This document shows, piece after piece, positions 1 through 5,825 of a stretch of DNA of 15,051 bases (positions are counted from its first letter, which is position 1; every line of letters begins with the position of its first letter). The DNA lies in NCBI GenBank assembly GCA_003661945.1, contig QMXC01000005.1, positions 1-15,051 of the forward strand, read 5' to 3'. The translations under genes were made by a program, and so were the position numbers. The DNA is from Candidatus Bathyarchaeota archaeon (lineage in GTDB: Archaea; Thermoproteota; Bathyarchaeia; Bathyarchaeales; UBA233). The notes below the pieces were generated by a model, which was not told the DNA's origin, made no database searches, and saw only the letters and a list, made by a program, of their open reading frames with translations.

Positions 1-183
1 ATAGTAGCGGTCAAATCTAAACCGGAAGCCACGTTCGCTTTAGAAGCCTATACGCCGGTAATTGCTTTAACCGGAAAACTTCCCAGCAGAAATTTTATAG
101 AAGCGGAAACTCCCTACTTCAACATCGAAAAAGACGCAGGGAAACTCGCGGATTTGGTGGAGAAACACCTTGGAAGAAGATGA
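1..183 (+). CDS. C-terminal fragment of a possible MobB-like protein
   Basis: The first reading frame is open from the window edge to a TGA at 181-183 and encodes the last 60 residues of a protein whose start lies outside. The visible part alternates short hydrophobic strands (VAVKS, PVIALTG) with a terminal helix (AGKLADLVEKHLG), as at the end of a P-loop/Rossmann-like domain. The pattern of a strand reporting a value, 'PVIALTGKLP', then a helix with 'ADLVEK' recalls archaeal MobB-type molybdopterin-guanine dinucleotide adapters. The small gene overlapping its 3' end fits, because its sequence resembles a segment seen at the C-terminus of archaeal MobB proteins. No catalytic motif is in view, so the family name is a recollection-based inference. 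Being coding is well supported; the function is not. Confidence 0.5.
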   Translation: MVAVKSKPEATFALEAYTPVIALTGKLPSRNFIEAETPYFNIEKDAGKLADLVEKHLGRR

Positions 184-331
184 AATAACCATCCAGGTAA
201 ACGGTGAAAACGTGCCTCTAAGCCCCTTTGTTAGGCGGATAATTCGGAAAACCGTGCTAGCCATGGTTTCTACGTTGAAAAAAGTGGAGATTTCAGGGGA
301 AGAAAAGGTAGAGATAATCATACGGAAATAG
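170..331 (+). CDS. Small 53-aa protein, resembles a detached MobB C-terminal segment
   Basis: A TTG start at 170-172 sits about 6 bases after GGTGGAG (157-163), a good ribosome binding site inside the upstream gene, and the frame runs to TAG at 329-331. The two genes overlap by 14 bases, implying translational coupling. The protein reads as a short beta hairpin (ITIQVNGENVPLS), an amphipathic basic helix (PFVRRIIRKTVLAMVSTLK) and a final strand (EKVEIIIRK). The pattern 'VNG..VPLSPFV..II..T' followed by 'M.STLK' resembles, from memory, a C-terminal segment in archaeal molybdopterin-guanine dinucleotide protein B. That would make it either a split-off domain or a separate partner of the upstream product. 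No frameshift needs to be invoked, since the start and ribosome binding site look functional. Confidence 0.55.
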   Translation: MEEDEITIQVNGENVPLSPFVRRIIRKTVLAMVSTLKKVEISGEEKVEIIIRK

Positions 332-342
332 TGGACGGTTTC

Positions 343-458
343 AAGCTGGCTTTGAACTGCGGGGTTTGGAGATTCGGCTTAGAGGGAGAAAGGAGAATCC
401 AATAAACCGAAAAATAAGAAGGGAAATTCTCCAAACCTTTCCGCTTCAAAGCCAGCTT
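343..458. repeat. Long interrupted inverted repeat between convergent genes
   Basis: Arms at 343-356 (AAGCTGGCTTTGAA) and 445-458 (TTCAAAGCCAGCTT) are perfectly complementary over 14 bases. After a mismatched spacer of 6-7 bases, a second pair follows: GGTTTGGAGA at 363-372 and TCTCCAAACC at 428-437, complementary over 10 bases. The central 55 bases are purine-rich. A 7-base alternative pairing is possible between GGAGAAT (392-398) and ATTCTCC (426-432), which competes with the inner stem. The element lies wholly between the plus-strand gene ending at 331 and the minus-strand cdvC ending at 467. It could be a bidirectional transcript-end structure, a small palindromic mobile-element remnant, or a structured RNA; the sequence alone does not decide. 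Confidence 0.75.
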
Positions 459-466
459 CCTCCATG

Positions 467-1663
467 TTACAGCGCCTTGAAAGCCTCAAACCAACGGTTG
501 TAAGACGCAAGCATATTCAACGAAACGCTGGGCTTACGCTCCTCAAGAATCTGGCGGAAATCACTCATGGTCAAAGGACGAGGCTTAGCAAGCTTGTTTC
601 TGGCTTGACCCGACTCGAAGAACTCGCCGATAACCTTCAAATGGGCAGATTGACACGTGTCCCGAATGTCGCTTCCAGAAAAGCCTTCAGAAAGCCTAGC
701 CAGCTCGTGCAAGTCCACGTCTGGAGCCAAGCTTAGATTACTCGTGTAGAGCTTGAACATCTGCAGACGCGCGTGATGGTCTGGGAGCGGAACTAGAATG
801 CGTTTTTGGAAACGGCGGATGAAAGGCCAGTCCAAATCCCAAGGCTTGTTGGTTGCGCCGATGACGTAAACATGCAGTTTTTTACCCTTATCGAGGATGC
901 CGTCCATTTCCTTTAAAAACTGGTTTCTAACTCGAACTTCGCCTCCTACCTCGCTTGAGTGGCGTCCCATAAGCGAGTCCAGCTCATCAATGAAAACGAT
1001 GGCTGGTTTCCCGTTTAACGCGGATTTCCTCGCAGACTTGAAAAGCTTTGCAACATTCCTTTCAGCTTCACCCAGCCATTTAGACATTATGGAAGCCGCG
1101 TCGACAGAAATGAACATAGCGTCGATTTCGGTAGCCACAGCCGCCGCCAGCAACGTTTTTCCACAACCCGGCGGTCCGAAGAGCAGGATTCCCCGCGGCC
1201 AGCCCAACGGGAAGAGGTCAGGTCGCTGAACCGGGTAGACTATGGCTTCTTTTATGGCTTTCTTCGCTGACTCCAGCCCTACGACCTGTTCCCACGTGAC
1301 ATTAGGCTTTTCGGTTACTATGAGTTCGTCGTAGCTTGCTTTTCCACTTGGAGCTGTCTTGCTGCCCTCCTCCGCTGCTTTTGCGCCTTCCGCTGACTCT
1401 TCAGCTTCAACTTCGGTTTCCGGAGTTGCCGGTGTTATCCCAGCGTTCTGGAGCACCCGTATTCTTTCTTGGTACGCCATGGCTCTTTGTATGTAAACCT
1501 TGTTTAGACCGTATTCGGGATAAAGCTGAACGAGTCTAAGGAGAACTTCTATAGCTTTTTGATACATGGTAATTGCCATGCCTCTGGCGCCTTGTTTGTC
1601 CAGCCGAACAGCTTCCAAAGCGTAGTCGGTTGCACGTTTCTCCAGTTCTTGAGATGCGCTCAT
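467..1663 (-). CDS. cdvC: CdvC, Vps4-type AAA+ ATPase of the Cdv division machinery
   Basis: This 398-residue protein disassembles ESCRT-III filaments with ATP during archaeal cell division. An N-terminal MIT three-helix domain (about residues 3-73) should bind the MIM2-like motifs of the two ESCRT-III proteins in the same operon. An acidic Ala/Glu-rich linker (about 78-105) leads to the AAA+ core. There the Walker A is GPPGCGKT (163-170), the Walker B is VFIDE (223-227), the sensor-1 Asn is in GATNKP (269-274) and the arginine-finger segment is FIRRF (281-285). The C-terminal helix (about 381-398) matches the Vps4 layout. ATG at 1661-1663 follows AGGTGA by 8 bases, and that site overlaps the TGA of cdvB. 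It is the last gene of the cluster; the inverted repeat at 343-458 lies just downstream. Length is normal for the family. Confidence 0.96.
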   Translation of the reverse strand: MSASQELEKRATDYALEAVRLDKQGARGMAITMYQKAIEVLLRLVQLYPEYGLNKVYIQRAMAYQERIRVLQNAGITPATPETEVEAEESAEGAKAAEEGSKTAPSGKASYDELIVTEKPNVTWEQVVGLESAKKAIKEAIVYPVQRPDLFPLGWPRGILLFGPPGCGKTLLAAAVATEIDAMFISVDAASIMSKWLGEAERNVAKLFKSARKSALNGKPAIVFIDELDSLMGRHSSEVGGEVRVRNQFLKEMDGILDKGKKLHVYVIGATNKPWDLDWPFIRRFQKRILVPLPDHHARLQMFKLYTSNLSLAPDVDLHELARLSEGFSGSDIRDTCQSAHLKVIGEFFESGQARNKLAKPRPLTMSDFRQILEERKPSVSLNMLASYNRWFEAFKAL

Positions 1664-1670
1664 GAAGGTT

Positions 1671-2582
1671 TCACCTTTTAATCATAATTTTTCCTTTTTC
1701 ACCCAAACTTTTCAAGGCGTTTTTAACCTCTTGACATGGAATGTTGAGTTCTTGCGAACATCGAATTAGGTCGATTTCGCCTTTCTGTTTCTTAACATAC
1801 TCAAACACTATGTCTTCCAGTCGAGAACGTTCCAGCGTTAAGGATACTTTCTGAACTTCAATGTTTTTTAAAGAAAGGAGAGATTGAGAGGAAAACTCCC
1901 CGTCTTCGCTTATTTCGGTTTCCTGTCCAGCTGATTGAGAGCAGACAGCCGCTAGGGCCACCATGCGTTTAACGTCGCTTTCCGGCTCTCTGACCCGTGC
2001 TGGTTCTTCGGTTGGTTCGGGAAGTGAAGCGGGCGGTTCGGGAAGCCTTTCAGCCACCTGTTCTTCTAGAAGGTTTGTAACTTCTTTGAGGATTTCTTCT
2101 CCACCCGGAGTTTTCATGTTCACTGGAATGAGTGGTTCGTCAGCGTTCATTCTTGTTACGGAAAGGGTTTCGGTTATGGTGTCGTTCACCTTGTTCAGTT
2201 CTGCTGAAACGTCGGGTAATACTTCGTAGAGCTGCCGCGAAACTTTTTGGAGAATCTGTACTACTGGTTTTAGGTCGAAAACCACGTCGCTCAATTCGCG
2301 TATTGTCTCAAGCCGCAGTATTACGCGTTCGATGGATATCTCCACATGCGTAAGGAAGGTGAGCAGTTTTCTTACTTCTGCGAGTTCGTTGGCGCATATG
2401 GCTGCTCTTTCACGTTGATTATTCTTGAGCGCAGTGACGCAGGTTCTGAAGAGCTTTTTGTCCCTTTCCTTCAGTCTGAAGGTTGCTTGGCGAACTTTCT
2501 GATGCTGGATCTTCAGCGTTCTTATCGACTTCGAAATTGTTTCGCGTAGTGGTGGAGGGTTTGGACGTAGAAAGTTTCTGAT
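1671..2582 (-). CDS. cdvB: CdvB, ESCRT-III protein with C-terminal winged helix; apparent ATC start
   Basis: This is the division filament subunit. The first conventional start in frame is GTG at 2343-2345, but the frame upstream is open back to a TAA at 2616-2618. It encodes residues that align clearly with the ESCRT-III paralogue at 3420-4082: RDKKLF...CANELAEVRKL here against RDKSIF...FANELAEIRKM there. The true N-terminus therefore lies near 2582, where ATC follows GGAGGGAG at 7-10 bases; this gives 303 residues. Features are the helical core (about 1-165), a MIM2-like motif ERLPEPPASLPEP (about 178-190) for the CdvC MIT domain, an acidic linker, and a C-terminal winged helix (about 251-303). 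In Sulfolobus that winged helix binds the CdvA tail. The winged helix marks this copy as CdvB proper. Either a rare AUC start, a point mutation or a base error explains the missing ATG; the extended reading frame is well supported, the exact start is not. Confidence 0.85.
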   Translation of the reverse strand: MRNFLRPNPPPLRETISKSIRTLKIQHQKVRQATFRLKERDKKLFRTCVTALKNNQRERAAICANELAEVRKLLTFLTHVEISIERVILRLETIRELSDVVFDLKPVVQILQKVSRQLYEVLPDVSAELNKVNDTITETLSVTRMNADEPLIPVNMKTPGGEEILKEVTNLLEEQVAERLPEPPASLPEPTEEPARVREPESDVKRMVALAAVCSQSAGQETEISEDGEFSSQSLLSLKNIEVQKVSLTLERSRLEDIVFEYVKKQKGEIDLIRCSQELNIPCQEVKNALKSLGEKGKIMIKR

Positions 2583-2589
2583 GGCTTTT

Positions 2590-2597
2590 CTCCCTCC
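2590..2597 (-). promoter_or_regulatory. Ribosome binding site for the non-AUG start of cdvB
   Basis: On the minus strand GGAGGGAG lies between the cdvA stop and the conserved cdvB frame. It leaves 7 bases to an ATC at 2580-2582 (10 if the core is taken as the first GGAGG). No ATG, GTG or TTG lies in any useful frame behind it. The same GGAGG core precedes cdvA and the first gene of the cluster, so this is the expected translation signal and is what locates the start of cdvB. Confidence 0.7.
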
Positions 2598-2619
2598 GCC
2601 CGCTACGCCTTCGGCTTAC

Positions 2620-3399
2620 CTAGCCTTCGGTTTCTTCTTGGTTCTTAACGTAAACTATTACCGGTGGTTCTGGAAGCGCTGGTGAAGACGGGGGAGCTGG
2701 GGTTTCCTCTGATGTTTCCGCTACCGTTGTGGCTGTTGCTTCGGTTGTTTCTGCCGTTTCAGCGGTTTCACTCGGTTCTGGTGGTTTAGCCTCCTCTCCC
2801 AACAGTATATTGGAGAGCTTGTTTTTCAAGTTCTCCAATTCTGTTTTTTCGGCGTTGACGCTCTTGAAGCATTCCTGGATCGTATTGAAGGCTGTTTGGT
2901 AGGCGTTGTCATCTATTTTTCCTATTTCGTGTTCGATTTCGAGGTTTACGAGCGCGTAGTTGAGTTCTCGAATCTCGTTGGCGCAACTGTTTATACGCTC
3001 GCTTATTTTTTCGATGGTGGCTTGAGCTTCGGCCTTAAGCTGGTTTAACGCTCCTTCGAAGCTGTCGTGTAGTTCTTGATACATGTCTGGAGGGATTTTG
3101 CCTTTATTGCTTAGCTCCTTTAATGCTTGGTCTTTACGCCATATTAGGGGGATTTCGTTGCAGAGCGAGTTAGCTCGAACTTTTATTGGAGACAGAAGCT
3201 TAACTTCGTAATCGTTTATTTCCACGTGGTCTAGGGGATACTTCACAAATCTGCCGTCGTTTTGGCGGATGAAAACCGTGTTGAATCTACCGTTGGGGCT
3301 CACGCCGAAATAGGCGACTTTCCCAATAACACGGCCGTATTCGTCTTTCACTTCTTTGCCTATTGAGGGAAAAAGATTGGGGGTTTCAAAGTTTTCCAA
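2620..3399 (-). CDS. cdvA: CdvA, membrane-associated division platform protein
   Basis: This 259-residue protein recruits ESCRT-III to the division site in Cdv-containing archaea. The N-terminal PRC-barrel-like domain (about 11-75) includes the pattern GKEVKDEYGRVIGKVAYFGV. A long helical, coiled-coil-prone region (about 85-200) is followed by a Thr/Glu/Ala then Pro-rich disordered linker (about 203-245). The end carries a hydrophobic strand, PPVIVYVKN (245-253), in the position of the E3B peptide that adds a strand to the CdvB winged helix in Sulfolobus. It starts at TTG (3397-3399), about 11 bases after GGAGG, 20 bases past the stop of the preceding ESCRT-III gene. The only nearby ATG is in another frame and closes after seven codons. 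The domain order matches CdvA; membrane binding is known for the family, not seen here. Confidence 0.9.
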   Translation of the reverse strand: MENFETPNLFPSIGKEVKDEYGRVIGKVAYFGVSPNGRFNTVFIRQNDGRFVKYPLDHVEINDYEVKLLSPIKVRANSLCNEIPLIWRKDQALKELSNKGKIPPDMYQELHDSFEGALNQLKAEAQATIEKISERINSCANEIRELNYALVNLEIEHEIGKIDDNAYQTAFNTIQECFKSVNAEKTELENLKNKLSNILLGEEAKPPEPSETAETAETTEATATTVAETSEETPAPPSSPALPEPPVIVYVKNQEETEG

Positions 3400-3419
3400 T
3401 TTGGCTCATCCCTCCACTG

Positions 3420-4082
3420 CTACGGTGTTTGCGTCTGGGTTTTTTCGCCGAGGGGTGGAGCAGGAATTCCTGTTGGAAGCTCTGGAAGTTTCTCCTTTAT
3501 TTTCTGCTCCGCTACCATTGCTGCCTCGTTGAGTATCTTCTGTGCATCCTCGTTGGTGGCTTCGAAATTTAGCGTTAGTCCTGTGCTCTGTCCAGCGTCG
3601 ATGATTATTCCGCTCAGCAAGTTTCCTATCTGCCCCAGCTCCCTTTCCGCTTCTGGGAACACGCCAGCCATTCCTGACTTCACGCTTCTCAGAACGCTTA
3701 CGGCTGGAGCCAATGTGGTAACGATGTCACCTAGTTCTGAAACCGTTCTAAGCCTTAGCACTATTTGTTCGAGCGCGAGCCTCGCGTGCATTATCATTTT
3801 TTCCATTTTTCGGATTTCAGCAAGCTCGTTGGCGAAAACGTTCGCCCGCGCCATGTCATGCTTCGTGTAAGCGTCCACTATTCTAGCGAATATTGACTTG
3901 TCCCGCTGGCTAAAACGTTCGCTTGCCTGGTCTAGCTTTTGAATTTGCAGTTCCAAGCGTCGGATAGCCATGTCCAGACGCGGCTTCAGAGGCCCTGGCG
4001 GTCTTACTGCTTCTCTGATTTTAGACGTGAAAGGTTGTTGGTAAGAGCTTTCCTCCCATTTTTTTGCGAATTTCTCCGACAA
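3420..4082 (-). CDS. ESCRT-III family protein, CdvB paralogue without winged helix
   Basis: First gene of the cluster, 220 residues. A basic N-terminal part (about 19-45) and the helical hairpin core (about 38-165) align with CdvB over RDKSIFARIVDAYTKHDMAR, FANELAEIRKM and IVLRLRTVSELGDIV. The end has a MIM2-like proline motif KLPELPTGIPAPP (198-210), expected to bind the CdvC MIT domain. It stops there, so it lacks the C-terminal winged helix of the CdvB copy and resembles the CdvB1/B2/B3 class of Sulfolobus paralogues. Those join the division ring without binding CdvA directly. The start is TTG at 4080-4082, 8 bases after GGAGG. Having this paralogue ahead of cdvA rather than unlinked is notable. 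The exact match to B1, B2 or B3 cannot be judged, so no symbol is given. Confidence 0.9.
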   Translation of the reverse strand: MSEKFAKKWEESSYQQPFTSKIREAVRPPGPLKPRLDMAIRRLELQIQKLDQASERFSQRDKSIFARIVDAYTKHDMARANVFANELAEIRKMEKMIMHARLALEQIVLRLRTVSELGDIVTTLAPAVSVLRSVKSGMAGVFPEAERELGQIGNLLSGIIIDAGQSTGLTLNFEATNEDAQKILNEAAMVAEQKIKEKLPELPTGIPAPPLGEKTQTQTP

Positions 4083-4148
4083 TTTCTATTCCTCCACGAG
4101 TAGGGAGGTATCCGAGAATTTTATTCATTGTTAATATGCCTAAAACAT

Positions 4149-4164
4149 CCACGTATATACGTGG
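4149..4164. promoter_or_regulatory. Perfect 16-bp palindrome with TATA-like core upstream of the cdv cluster
   Basis: CCACGTATATACGTGG reads identically on both strands. Its centre GTATATAC can serve as a TATA element for the minus-strand division genes; a start site about 26 bases further on would give a leader of roughly 50 bases before the TTG at 4082. Perfect dyads of this size over a TATA box are typical binding sites for dimeric repressors. It lies in the 226-base divergent gap between the cdv cluster and the small membrane protein gene at 4309. A protein-binding role is inferred. A second AT-rich candidate, GGCATATTAAC, lies about 20 bases closer to the gene. Confidence 0.6.
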
Positions 4165-4276
4165 CGATAATGCCGTGTTCGGACATTTTCCACGGTTTAA
4201 ACTCGGTAATAAAAGAAGGGCTTCGTTTTTTCGCGGAAATAGACATAATTGTGTAAGTTAGACTAAAAAGCTCCCT

Positions 4277-4284
4277 GTATTATA
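4277..4284 (+). promoter_or_regulatory. TATA-like box for the small membrane protein gene
   Basis: GTATTATA lies 25-32 bases ahead of the GTG start at 4309, the spacing expected for an archaeal TATA box serving a short-leader transcript. An AGGTGA ribosome binding site lies between the two. Confidence 0.45.
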
Positions 4285-4308
4285 GGTCTACGCGGTAGGT
4301 GAAAACAA

Positions 4309-4527
4309 GTGTCTGAAAGGTTAAAAGTGTTCTTGATAATCGCCATGTTCGGATTCGTGGCTGGAGTAGTCGCAGACCTAGCATCGACATACGTAATTCC
4401 AATTTTACAAAGCTTGCTGCCGAAGTTTCTTCAAGCCCGAACATTTCTTTCAGGGATAGCTGGAGCCATACTAACCGTGGCTTTAGTAAGCGTGTGGGCA
4501 TACATAACCGGACCTCAAGAAACCTAA
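4309..4527 (+). CDS. Small two-helix membrane protein, function unknown
   Basis: A 72-residue protein starting at GTG (4309-4311), with AGGTGA about 7 bases upstream. It has a short charged N-terminus (SERLK), a first hydrophobic segment (about 6-28), a polar or amphipathic connector with PKFLQAR, and a second hydrophobic segment (about 45-66) ending in a polar tail. No cysteines, catalytic motif or recognised family signature is present. It stands alone between two oppositely and separately promoted clusters, divergent from the Cdv genes. Its promoter region is shared with theirs, which is only a weak hint of a link to division or the envelope. Its own TATA-like box and ribosome binding site argue that it is real. 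Confidence 0.7.
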   Translation: MSERLKVFLIIAMFGFVAGVVADLASTYVIPILQSLLPKFLQARTFLSGIAGAILTVALVSVWAYITGPQET

Positions 4528-4592
4528 CCTCTCCACATTTTCTTTCAGAAACAAAACAACACTAGCGATTTCATAGCTTGCTCTCTCAAAGA

Positions 4593-4600
4593 TTTTATAG
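4593..4600 (+). promoter_or_regulatory. TATA-like box of the beta-oxidation cluster
   Basis: TTTTATAG lies about 35 bases upstream of the TTG start at 4635. Transcription would begin near 4620, leaving room for the GAGGG ribosome binding site. Its presence argues against starting the dehydrogenase at the upstream in-frame TTG at 4578, which would place the box inside the gene. Confidence 0.5.
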
Positions 4601-4634
4601 ATTTACCCCTATCATAAAGCTTCGAGGGAATAAA

Positions 4635-5825
4635 TTGGTTGAGACAAAACTGAAAAAAGCAGCCGTGATAGGCTCTGGAACGATGGGACACGGAATAGCT
4701 CAGCTTCTAGCAATGGCTGGACACGAAGTGTTCATGATTGACATAAACGAAGAGTTTCTCAGCAAAGGCGTTGAAAGAATAAAATGGAGCCTAGGGAAAT
4801 TTGTGGAAAAGAGGAGGATTAGACGGGAAGACGCGGACGCAGCGCTTGCAAGGATAAAAACGACCACGAGCTACGAAGAAGGATGTAGAGACATCGACAT
4901 AGCTATCGAAGCTGTGCCGGAGAACATGGAGTTGAAGAAAACGGTTTTCGCCAAGATAGACTCCATAGCGCCCGCCCACGCCATACTCGCGTCTAACACT
5001 TCCACGTTGAGCATAACAGAAATGGGCAACGCTACGAACCGTCCAGAAAAAGTCGCTGGAATGCACTTTTTCAACCCGCCTCAGCTGATGGCGCTTGTCG
5101 AAATCATAAAAGGCGAAAAAACAAGCCAAGAAACAATTGACACGTTGATGGAACTCGCTAGAAAACTTGGGAAAACACCGGTCCTCGTACGGAAAGATGT
5201 TAGAGGCTTCATAGTGAACAGGGTGTTAGGCGCAGTATTCAACGAGGCTTTCTGGACTTATCATCGCGGCGAGGCTACGAAAGAAGGAATAGACGCTTCG
5301 CTGAAATACAGCGGCGGCTTCCCCATGGGATGGTTTGAACTAGCCGACTTCGTCGGGCTTGACATCGTCTATGAAGTGGGAAAAATTCTGCACGCAGCCT
5401 ACGGTGAACGGTTTAAACCATGCGAAGAAGTGATTGCGCCTTTAGTAAAGGAGGGTAAACTTGGACAGAAAACCGGTGTTGGCTTCTACGACTGGACAAA
5501 AGGCAGACCGAGAATTCCGTTCAACCTTCTCGAGGAGTACGATGTTAAGAGGTCTTGGGCGGTAGCCGTAAACGAAGCTGCTTGGCTTATCTACGAAGAC
5601 GCAGCAAGCCCCAAGGATATAGATACGGGGATGAAACTCGGCACATATTGGCCTTCTGGACCATGCGAATATGCGGATAGAGCCGGCTTAGATGGGGTTC
5701 TTGAAAGGCTCAAGAAGCTTTACGCAGAGTATGGCATGGAGCTGTATAAGCCGTGTCCGGTTTTAGAGGAATACGTGAGTAAAGGGTGGACTGGGAAAAA
5801 GGCGGGAAGGGGGTTCTACGGATGA
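4635..5825 (+). CDS. 3-hydroxyacyl-CoA dehydrogenase with duplicated C-terminal domain
   Basis: This enzyme oxidises L-3-hydroxyacyl-CoA to 3-ketoacyl-CoA with NAD+, the third step of beta-oxidation. In the 396-residue reading, the NAD-binding fold starts with GSGTMGHG (13-20), and the acidic residue ending strand 2 is in MIDIN (34-38). The conserved NTSTLSI block is at 121-127. The catalytic His is in AGMHFFNPP (His144) and its partner Glu in VEIIKG (Glu156). A first C-terminal domain spans about 188-288 (VRGFIVNRVLGAVFNEA to GQKTGVGFYDW). A second, shorter copy spans about 305-396 and ends in GWTGKKAGRGFYG. The hydratase domain fused to this enzyme in many archaea is absent; it is encoded separately at 7033. 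TTG at 4635 follows GAGGG at 7 bases. The stop overlaps the next start (ATGA). Confidence 0.93.
   Translation: MVETKLKKAAVIGSGTMGHGIAQLLAMAGHEVFMIDINEEFLSKGVERIKWSLGKFVEKRRIRREDADAALARIKTTTSYEEGCRDIDIAIEAVPENMELKKTVFAKIDSIAPAHAILASNTSTLSITEMGNATNRPEKVAGMHFFNPPQLMALVEIIKGEKTSQETIDTLMELARKLGKTPVLVRKDVRGFIVNRVLGAVFNEAFWTYHRGEATKEGIDASLKYSGGFPMGWFELADFVGLDIVYEVGKILHAAYGERFKPCEEVIAPLVKEGKLGQKTGVGFYDWTKGRPRIPFNLLEEYDVKRSWAVAVNEAAWLIYEDAASPKDIDTGMKLGTYWPSGPCEYADRAGLDGVLERLKKLYAEYGMELYKPCPVLEEYVSKGWTGKKAGRGFYG

Noticed and set aside
1671..2345. cdvB as a 224-residue protein starting at GTG 2345
   Set aside because: It would remove helices conserved with the neighbouring ESCRT-III protein, and no ribosome binding site precedes that GTG. 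The upstream frame is open and clearly homologous.
4021..4128. A 35-codon minus-strand reading frame starting at an ATG just upstream of the first ESCRT-III gene
   Set aside because: It overlaps the start of that gene in another frame, has no convincing ribosome binding site and shows no recognisable protein character. The TTG at 4082 with GGAGG explains the region better.
4578..4634. 3-hydroxyacyl-CoA dehydrogenase start at TTG 4578
   Set aside because: It has no ribosome binding site, the added 19 residues do not belong to the Rossmann fold, and a TATA-like box lies inside the extension.
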